Assembly (NCBI RefSeq): GCF_963931595.1 | Contig: NZ_OZ007030.1 | Location: forward strand, 2,472,481-2,536,480 | Reading direction: 5' to 3' | DNA: 64,000 nucleotides | From: an uncultured Subdoligranulum sp. | GTDB lineage: Bacteria; Bacillota; Clostridia; Oscillospirales; Ruminococcaceae | Shown: positions 49,277 through 55,418 of the stretch, in pieces | Position numbering within the stretch: position 1 is the stretch's first letter | Layout of the letters: each line of letters opens with the position of its first letter | Made by a program: the position numbers and the translations under genes | Notes under the pieces: model-generated | Databases searched by the model: none | Seen by the model: only the letters and a program-made list of their open reading frames with translations | Told to the model about the DNA's origin: nothing

Positions 49277-49933
49277 GTGAACGTATTCGACATCATCGGG
49301 CCGGTCATGATCGGTCCCTCCAGCAGCCACACGGCGGGGGCGGCGCGCATCGGGCACATTGCCCGGCAGCTGCTGCAGGACCAGCCCGTCGCCGCCAAAA
49401 TCGTACTCTACGGCAGTTTTGCCAAGACCTACAAGGGCCACGGCACCGACAAGGCCCTCATCGCCGGCATTCTGGGCATGGACCCCGACGACGCCCGGCT
49501 GCGGCTTTCGCCCCGGATCGCCCGGGAGGAAGGGCTGGCCATCGACCTTTCCACCGGGGAGCTGCCCGAAGGCCATCCCAACACCGCCCTGCTCACCCTG
49601 ACGGGGCGCGGGGGAGGTACCGTGACGGTGCGGGGATGCAGCATCGGCGGAGGCAACATCCTCATCGACGCCATCAACGGCATGCCGGTGCGGATCAGCG
49701 GCCAGCATCCCAGCCTCATCGTACAGCACCGGGACCGTCCCGGCGTCATCGCCCAGGTCACCGACATTCTGGCCGACCGGGGCGTGAACATCTGCAATTT
49801 TTCCCTCTCCCGCCGGCAGAAGGGCGGGGAGGCCGTCATGACCATCGAGATGGACGGCGGGCTGGACGAGATCCTGGCCGCCCGCATCCGGGCGCTGCCC
49901 GCCGTGCTGCTCTGCGTCATGCTGCTGCCCTGA
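49277..49933 (+). CDS. sdaAB: L-serine dehydratase, iron-sulfur-dependent, beta subunit
   Basis: This 218-residue subunit of the two-part oxygen-sensitive L-serine dehydratase (serine to pyruvate and ammonia) starts VFDIIGPVMIGPSSSHTAGA, the diagnostic beta-subunit opening. It ends with an ACT domain (SLIVQHRDRPGVIAQVTDIL). The GTG at 49277 is the best start: it places VFDIIGP at the N-terminus and has GGTGG upstream. No ATG is suitable. The alpha subunit follows after 16 nt. The enzyme acts in serine catabolism in the cytosol of anaerobes. Confidence 0.93.
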   Translation: MNVFDIIGPVMIGPSSSHTAGAARIGHIARQLLQDQPVAAKIVLYGSFAKTYKGHGTDKALIAGILGMDPDDARLRLSPRIAREEGLAIDLSTGELPEGHPNTALLTLTGRGGGTVTVRGCSIGGGNILIDAINGMPVRISGQHPSLIVQHRDRPGVIAQVTDILADRGVNICNFSLSRRQKGGEAVMTIEMDGGLDEILAARIRALPAVLLCVMLLP

Positions 49934-49949
49934 AGGAAAGGAGGACGCC

Positions 49950-50828
49950 ATGGAAGAACTGAACTACCATTCCCTGGCCGGGCTGGTCCTGGCCGCCGAA
50001 CAGGCAAACGAACCGCTGTCGGCGCTGGTGCTGCGCCAGCAGGCCGCCCAGCTGGAACAGACCGAGGAGCAAGTGTTCCGCCACATGGAGGAAAACTTCC
50101 GGGTCATGGCGGCCTGCATCGAGCCGGGCTGTGACCCCGACCTGCGGTCCACCAGCGGCCTCACCGGCGGGGACGCCGCGAAAATGCGCCGCCGGGTGGA
50201 GGCGGGGCAGAACCTCACCGGCCCGGTGCTGGGCGGGGCGCTCTACCGGGCGCTGGCCGTCAGTGAGCTGAACGCCGCCATGGGCCGCATTGTGGCGGCC
50301 CCCACCGCCGGCAGCTGCGGCATCCTGCCCGCTGTGCTGCTCACCATGGAGGAGCGGGGCGCCACCGAACATGACTGCGTCATGAGCATGTTCACCGCCA
50401 GCGCCGTGGGGCTGGTCATTGCCGAGAACGCCTGTCTGGCCGGGGCCCAGGGGGGCTGCCAGGCGGAGTGCGGCAGCGCGGCCGCCATGGCGGCCGCCGC
50501 GCTGGTGGAACTTTCGGGCGGCACGCCCCAGATGCTGGACGACGCGGTGGCCATCGCCCTGAAGAGCCAGCTGGGGCTGGTCTGCGACCCGGTGGCCGGG
50601 CTGGTGGAGATCCCCTGCATCAAGCGCAACGCCGCCGGGGCGGCCATCGCCTTCATGGCGGCGGAACTGGCCCTGGCGGGCATTTCCAGCCGCATCCCCG
50701 CCGACGAGGTCATTGTGGCCATGCGCCGGGTGGGCAACACCATGTCCCCCACCCTGAAGGAGACCGCCGAGGGGGGCCTTGCCGCCACCCCCACCGCCTG
50801 CCGTTTGCGCAAACAGGTGTTCGGATAA
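49950..50828 (+). CDS. sdaAA: L-serine dehydratase, iron-sulfur-dependent, alpha subunit
   Basis: This 292-residue catalytic subunit carries the [4Fe-4S] cluster used as Lewis acid. Conserved cysteines stand in TAGSCGILPAVL, AENACLAGAQGGCQAECGSA and EIPCIKRNAAGA, the three regions that hold cluster ligands in the family. SSRIPADEVIVAMRRVG is also typical. The length is usual. It forms one operon with sdaAB and is followed by a terminator. Confidence 0.95.
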   Translation: MEELNYHSLAGLVLAAEQANEPLSALVLRQQAAQLEQTEEQVFRHMEENFRVMAACIEPGCDPDLRSTSGLTGGDAAKMRRRVEAGQNLTGPVLGGALYRALAVSELNAAMGRIVAAPTAGSCGILPAVLLTMEERGATEHDCVMSMFTASAVGLVIAENACLAGAQGGCQAECGSAAAMAAAALVELSGGTPQMLDDAVAIALKSQLGLVCDPVAGLVEIPCIKRNAAGAAIAFMAAELALAGISSRIPADEVIVAMRRVGNTMSPTLKETAEGGLAATPTACRLRKQVFG

Positions 50829-50881
50829 AAGGCTGCGGGATTTTCCCGCACCGCCGGAGCCGGACTGTTCAACATTTTCCC

Positions 50882-50911
50882 GCCCGCCCCTTGACAGGGG
50901 CGGGTTTTTGG
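50882..50911 (+). terminator. Terminator after sdaAA
   Basis: CCGCCCC(TTGACA)GGGGCGG is followed by GTTTTTGG. The loop TTGACA can also serve as the -35 of the next gene. Confidence 0.8.
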
Positions 50912-50922
50912 GCCATCTTTAT

Positions 50923-50934
50923 TTAGGAACCTAA
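50923..50934. promoter_or_regulatory. MarR-type operator 1
   Basis: The perfect 12-nt palindrome TTAGGAACCTAA lies 18 nt upstream of the marR ATG and downstream of TTGACA (50891-50896). A nearly identical site stands before the next gene, which supports autoregulation and control of the transporter. Confidence 0.65.
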
Positions 50935-50952
50935 GTATAAGGAGGAAGAACC

Positions 50953-51375
50953 ATGCAGCACGACCGTCACGCCGCGCGGTATGTGAGCAAGCTGTCCAAC
51001 AAGCTGCGCCGCCGCATCGACGCCTTTTCCACCCACGGCAGGATGAGAGGGTCCCAGGGGCGGGCGCTGCACTTTCTGCTGGCCCAGCAGGACGATGTCT
51101 TCCAGAAGGATATCGAGGACGAGTTCAGCCTGCGCCCCTCCACCGCCACCCAGCTGCTCAAATCCATGGAGCGGGACGGCCTCATCCGCCGGGAACCCCT
51201 GCCCCGGGACGCCCGCCGCAAGCGGATCGTCGTCACCGACAAGGCCCTGGCCTACCGTGCCGCCGTCATGGCCGACATCCAGGGGCTGGAGGCCGAGCTG
51301 ACCCGGGACGTGGACGCCGCCGACCTGGAGGTCTTCTTCCGGGTCATTGAACAAATGCTGGACAATATGCACTGA
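50953..51375 (+). CDS. MarR-family transcriptional regulator
   Basis: This 140-residue winged-helix repressor contains a DNA-binding region QKDIEDEFSLRPSTATQLLKSMERDGLIRREPLPRDARRK-type (recognition helix PSTATQLLKSMERDG, wing PRDARRKRIVVT). The dimerisation helices are at both ends. AAGGAGG precedes the ATG. Twin TTAGGAA.CTAA palindromes flank it, before itself and before the adjoining MATE gene. That is the usual set-up of a drug-responsive repressor with its efflux pump. Here the pump gene is broken. Confidence 0.93.
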   Translation: MQHDRHAARYVSKLSNKLRRRIDAFSTHGRMRGSQGRALHFLLAQQDDVFQKDIEDEFSLRPSTATQLLKSMERDGLIRREPLPRDARRKRIVVTDKALAYRAAVMADIQGLEAELTRDVDAADLEVFFRVIEQMLDNMH

Positions 51376-51378
51376 ATC

Positions 51379-51404
51379 CCGCTGCCGGTTTTTCCCGGCA
51401 GCGC
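51379..51404 (+). terminator. Terminator after marR
   Basis: GCTGCCGG and CCCGGCAGC form a stem around TTTTT, followed by GCTTTTGC. Confidence 0.75.
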
Positions 51405-51421
51405 TTTTGCGCCCCCGATAC

Positions 51422-51433
51422 TTAGGAAACTAA
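51422..51433. promoter_or_regulatory. MarR-type operator 2
   Basis: TTAGGAAACTAA differs from operator 1 by one base in twelve (A for C at the ninth position). It lies 21 nt before the ATG of the damaged MATE gene. Confidence 0.6.
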
Positions 51434-51454
51434 ACTTTTTACGGAGGTCTTGCT

Positions 51455-52251
51455 ATGCAGGCAAACCAGGTGGACTATCTCCACGGCAAACTGTTCCCCA
51501 TGATTCTGCGGTTTTCCATTCCCGCCGCCATCTCGCTGCTCATCACCGCCATCTACAACATTGTGGACCGGATGTTCGTGGGCAACGTCAACGGCACCTC
51601 CGCGCTGGCGGGCCTGTCGGTCTGCTTCCCCTCTCCTACATGATGATGGCCTTCGGGCTGATGTGCAGCGCCGGCGGCGCCACCTTCTTCAGCCTGCTCT
51701 CCGGCCAGGGGGAGACCAGGCGGATGCACAAGGCCTTCGGCAACGCCTTTGTGCTGGTCTGCGGCTGGGAAGTGCTGCTCACCGTCTTTCTGCTGGTGCT
51801 GGCCGACCCGCTGCTGGTGCTTTTCGGCGTCACCGACACCGCCTACCCCTACGCCATCGCCTACTACCGCATCGTGGCCCTGGGATGCCTTTTCCAGGGG
51901 CTGTCCCAGCTGTTCTGCGACTTCGTGCGGGTGTCCGGCAAGCCGGTGCTGGGCATGTGCGTCACCGGCATCGGCGCCGTGACCAACATCATCCTGGACG
52001 CGGTCTTCATCGTGGGGCTGGACTGGGGCGTGGTGGGCGCCGCCACCCTAAGCGACTTCGCCATCCTGAAAGCGCTGGCCGCCGACGGGCTGGGGGTGAG
52101 TTTCCTCTACGAGGCGGCGGTGGCCCGGGAACTGGCCGGGGGCCGCCTGGCCCGGTTCGATCTGGCGGGCATCCCGCTCCACGGGGCCTTCTATTTTGTC
52201 TGCCTGAAGGACAATCTTTTTGCCCGCAGCTGGATGGACTGGCTGCCCTGA
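51455..52251 (+). pseudogene. MATE transporter remnant, frameshifted and fused to a LysR C-terminus
   Basis: The gene opens as a MATE protein (GKLFPMILRFSIPAAISLLI, YNIVDRMFVGNVNGTSALAG) and stops at 51643. In the +1 frame it continues at once as MMMAFGLMCSAGGATFFSLL. Adding one C to the CCCC run near 51630-51634 restores an uninterrupted CFPLSYMMMAFG. The MATE sequence ends at GVVGAAT near 52048 after about 200 residues. It then runs in frame into LSDFAILKALAADGLGVSFL and ARELAGGRLARFDL, the C-terminal end of a LysR regulator's ligand-binding domain. Two lesions are therefore visible: a 1-nt frameshift and a deletion joining two genes. Assembly error is an alternative. Confidence 0.85.
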
Positions 52252-52261
52252 AACAAAACAA

Positions 52262-52296
52262 AGCGCCCCGCGGTTTTCCGCCCGCGGGGCGCTTTT
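52262..52296. terminator. Terminator between the MATE remnant and the GtrA-like gene
   Basis: GCGCCCCGCGG and CCGCGGGGCGC form a perfect stem, with TTTTCTAT on the plus side and TTTGTTTTG on the minus side. It is bidirectional. Confidence 0.9.
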
Positions 52297-52318
52297 CTAT
52301 GGGAAGAAAGGGAATGTC

Positions 52319-52867
52319 TCAGTTCTGCTTGGCGGCGGGGAAGATCTTCTTGTTCACGAAGAAGAAGACCACCATGGAGATGCCGCCGTTGAGGACGGTG
52401 GTGCCGATGTTATAGATGAAATCGGGCACCAGCAGGCCGGCCACCGCCACCCAGATGCAGTTGATGGAGTTGACGATGCAGGTGATGAGGCAGAAGGCGG
52501 CCAGATACCAGCCGATCTGGGGGCCCAGCTTGCCGTTGGAACGGAAGACGAAGTTGCGCTGGATGGGGAAGTTGATGCACTCGCCGATGACCATGGCCAC
52601 CATGTAGGCGCAGAAGTAGGCAAGGCCGCCGTGTTCCTGGTCATAGCCCAGGATGTTCCACTGGAAGGTCTCGCCGAACAGCGTCAGCGGGATGCCGGGC
52701 CAGCCGAAGCTGGCGTCCCCCAGGCCCGCGAAGGCCGCGGGCAAAAACTGCAGCAGCAGGTACTTGAGCACCGTGATCAGGTTGCTGACGATGACGAAAA
52801 GTCCGCCCTCCCGCACCCATTGGGCGGCGGCGGGGTGTTTTTCGGCAAAGGCGTTCCACAGTTTCAT
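52319..52867 (-). CDS. GtrA-like polytopic membrane protein
   Basis: This 182-residue membrane protein has four predicted helices. The start VREGGLFVIVSNLITVLKY and the central FPIQRNFVFRSNGKLGPQI match the GtrA family, thought to flip or carry lipid-linked sugars. It has an unusually long first loop. Its start overlaps the GH3 stop by 4 nt, so it is cotranslated with the beta-glucosidase, an odd pairing. Function cannot be claimed beyond the family. Confidence 0.85.
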   Translation of the reverse strand: MKLWNAFAEKHPAAAQWVREGGLFVIVSNLITVLKYLLLQFLPAAFAGLGDASFGWPGIPLTLFGETFQWNILGYDQEHGGLAYFCAYMVAMVIGECINFPIQRNFVFRSNGKLGPQIGWYLAAFCLITCIVNSINCIWVAVAGLLVPDFIYNIGTTVLNGGISMVVFFFVNKKIFPAAKQN

Positions 52868-55296
52868 TGCTTGTGTCCTCCTTCCGCCAGGCGCTTTTCC
52901 ATCGCCTTGTTGGCGCGGTCATTTTTCACGAATTCCACCAGCAGACGCACGATGCCGATGATCCAGAAGCCCTTGAGCTCCATGACCAGGGCGTCCACCA
53001 TGCCCATGCTGACGATGCCGCCCGTCATTTTGGCGATGGCACGCAGCGGCATGTTGTAGTTGAACAGCAGGTTCAGGTCGGGGGTGCCGCTCTCCAGGCT
53101 CTTCATGAGCAGATGCTTGTGGATCACATGCACCAGCCAGCCCAGCGGGCTGCGGGCATGGCCGATCTCCCCCAGCGTCATGTTGCGGTCGATGGCCACC
53201 TTGGACACCGGGATGGGATGGCCCAGCAGCGCGGTGAATTCCTCGTCGGGCACATCCTGGACCTGGCCGCTCTGGTAGTGGGGCAGGGTCAGTCCCTCGT
53301 AGGGGTTGGCGTCCCCGGAGGCGGCCACCGTCACGGTGGCGGTCAGCTGGATGTCGGCGCTGGAGCCGCCCACACGGACCTCGTAGCTGCCGCCCTCCAC
53401 GGCCCAGCGGCCGGCGGGGTCGTTCCAGTAGCGGAAGGCCTTGTCGTCCAGCGGGATGGTCACCGTGCGGCTCTCCCCAGCCTCCAGGTGCACCCGCAGG
53501 AAGCCTTTCAGCTCCTGGGCAGGACGGAAGATCTTGGCGTCGGGTTTGGCGATGTAGACCTGTACCACCTCGTCGCCGGCGCGGTCACCGGTGTTTTCCA
53601 CCGTCACCGTCACACCGTTGGGGGTGGCGGTCAGGTTGCTGTAGGCAAAGGTGGTGTAGGACAGGCCGTAGCCGAAGGGATAGGCCACCGGCACACCGGC
53701 GGTCTGGTAGTAGCGGTAGCCCACATAGAGGCCCTCCCGGTACTCCACGTTGCGGCCCGGGCCGCCGAAGTTGTGGTAGGAGGGGTTCTCCTCCATGTGC
53801 AGCGGCCAGGTCTCGGCCAGATGGCCGCCGGGGTTCACCTTGCCGGTGAGCACATCCAGCACGGCGCCGGCGCCGGCCTGGCCGCCCAGGCCCGCCCACA
53901 GCAGGCCCTGGCAGTGGCTCTGCCAGCCGGTCTCCACGGCGCTGCCGCTGCTGAGGATGACCACCAGCTTGGGGTTCACCCGGTGGATGGCCAGCAGCAG
54001 GTCGATCTGGTTCTTGGCCAGCTTCATGTCGCTGCGGTCAAGACCCTCGCTCTCCTTCACCTCATCGAGCCCCAGGAAGAGCAGCACCACGTCGGCCTGG
54101 GCCGCCAGCTCCACGGCTTTCGCCTGGAGGGAGGGGTCCGGTTTGCCCTGGCGGTTGAAGCCCTGGGCAAAGCCCACGCTGTGCAGGCCGCTCTCCTCGA
54201 AGACCTGCAGGAAGCTGTCCACCTTGGGGGCGTTGACCACGCTGGACCCGGCGCCCTGATACCGGGGCGTCTGGGCGAAGTCGCCGATGACGGCGATTTT
54301 GGCCTCGGGGTCCAGGGGCAGCAGGTCGCCCTTGTTCTTCAGCAGGACGATGCTCTCCGCCGCGGCCTTGCGGGCCAGGGCGTGGTGGGCCTCCCAGTCG
54401 ATGGTCTTGGGCGCCTTTTCCAGGGCGCCGGTGGTGTCGTTGATGAGGTTGAGCAGCTCCTCCAGCCGGACGTTGATGTCCACCTCGGAGATCTTGCCGT
54501 CCTTCACGGCCTTGCACAGCTCCCGGGCGGAATCCAGGCCCGGGGCGGGCATCTCCAGCGTGGAGCCGTTCTTCACGCCCAGGGCGTGGTCGTTGGAACC
54601 GCCCCAGTCGGTGACCACCGCGCCGTCAAAGCCCCAGGTGTCCCGCAGGATCTCCTGCAGAAGATGGGCGTTCTCGTTGGCGTAGGTGCCGTTGATGAGG
54701 TTGTAGCTGGTCATGATGGTCTTGGGATGACCCTCGGTGACGGCGATCTCGAAGTTGGTCAGGTAGAGTTCCCGCAGGGTGCGCTCATCCACGATGGAAT
54801 CGCTGGCCATCCGGCGCAGCTCCTGGTTGTTGGCGGCAAAGTGCTTGGGGCAGGCCGCGATGCCGTTTTTCTGGATACCGCGGATGTAGGATGCCGCCAT
54901 CTTGCCCGCCAGGTAGGGGTCCTCCGAGAAATACTCGAAGTTGCGTCCGCACAGCGGGCTGCGCTTTACGTTGAGGCCGGGGCCCAGCAGCACCGCCACG
55001 TTCTGGGCGGCCGCTTCCTGGCCCAGGGCCTGGCCCATCTCCTCGCCCAGGGCGGGGTCCCAGCTGGAGGCCACCGCCGACGCCGTGGGGAAACAGGTGG
55101 CCGGCTCGCTGGGGTTGATGCCCAGGTGGTCGCTGGCGCCCGCCTGCTTGCGCACGCCGTGGGGGCCGTCGGACAGCCAGATGGACGGGATGCCGAACTG
55201 GGGCAGGCCCCGGCTCTGGAAGGTATCCCCGCCGGAAAGCAGGGCGCATTTCTGTTCCAGCGACAGTTCCCGGATTATGCTTTTGACATCAGGCAT
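52864..55296 (-). CDS. Glycoside hydrolase family 3 beta-glucosidase, conventional order
   Basis: This 810-residue cytosolic enzyme has the usual GH3 order. The N-terminal barrel (SLEQKCALLSGGDTF, LSDGPHGVR, LCGRNFEYFSEDP, CPKHFAANNQE) contains the nucleophile Asp230 in GAVVTDWGGSND. The alpha/beta sandwich (residues 310-560) has KNKGDLLPLD, and a FnIII-like domain follows PFGYGLSYTTF. About 150 extra residues at the C-terminus contain a MTLGEIGHARSPLGW stretch and a hydrophobic helix, also seen in Clostridial GH3 proteins. AAGGAG precedes the ATG. It probably releases glucose from beta-glucosides. Linkage unknown. Confidence 0.93.
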   Translation of the reverse strand: MPDVKSIIRELSLEQKCALLSGGDTFQSRGLPQFGIPSIWLSDGPHGVRKQAGASDHLGINPSEPATCFPTASAVASSWDPALGEEMGQALGQEAAAQNVAVLLGPGLNVKRSPLCGRNFEYFSEDPYLAGKMAASYIRGIQKNGIAACPKHFAANNQELRRMASDSIVDERTLRELYLTNFEIAVTEGHPKTIMTSYNLINGTYANENAHLLQEILRDTWGFDGAVVTDWGGSNDHALGVKNGSTLEMPAPGLDSARELCKAVKDGKISEVDINVRLEELLNLINDTTGALEKAPKTIDWEAHHALARKAAAESIVLLKNKGDLLPLDPEAKIAVIGDFAQTPRYQGAGSSVVNAPKVDSFLQVFEESGLHSVGFAQGFNRQGKPDPSLQAKAVELAAQADVVLLFLGLDEVKESEGLDRSDMKLAKNQIDLLLAIHRVNPKLVVILSSGSAVETGWQSHCQGLLWAGLGGQAGAGAVLDVLTGKVNPGGHLAETWPLHMEENPSYHNFGGPGRNVEYREGLYVGYRYYQTAGVPVAYPFGYGLSYTTFAYSNLTATPNGVTVTVENTGDRAGDEVVQVYIAKPDAKIFRPAQELKGFLRVHLEAGESRTVTIPLDDKAFRYWNDPAGRWAVEGGSYEVRVGGSSADIQLTATVTVAASGDANPYEGLTLPHYQSGQVQDVPDEEFTALLGHPIPVSKVAIDRNMTLGEIGHARSPLGWLVHVIHKHLLMKSLESGTPDLNLLFNYNMPLRAIAKMTGGIVSMGMVDALVMELKGFWIIGIVRLLVEFVKNDRANKAMEKRLAEGGHKQ

Positions 55297-55326
55297 AGTT
55301 ACAGATGCTCCTTAACAAAAGAGGGC

Positions 55327-55366
55327 TGCGCCCGGCGTCTGCCTGTCAGCAGAAACCAGGCGCAGC
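55327..55366 (-). terminator. Terminator-like stem between the two GH3 genes
   Basis: On the minus strand GGCTGCGCC and GGCGCAGCC pair around a structured loop, followed by CTCTTTTGTT. It lies 52 nt after the first GH3 stop and may uncouple the two genes. Confidence 0.7.
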
Positions 55367-55418
55367 CAGTGATCCTTAGACGGAAGTTTCAGAGGATGTC
55401 CGTATCAGAAGCGGGGCA

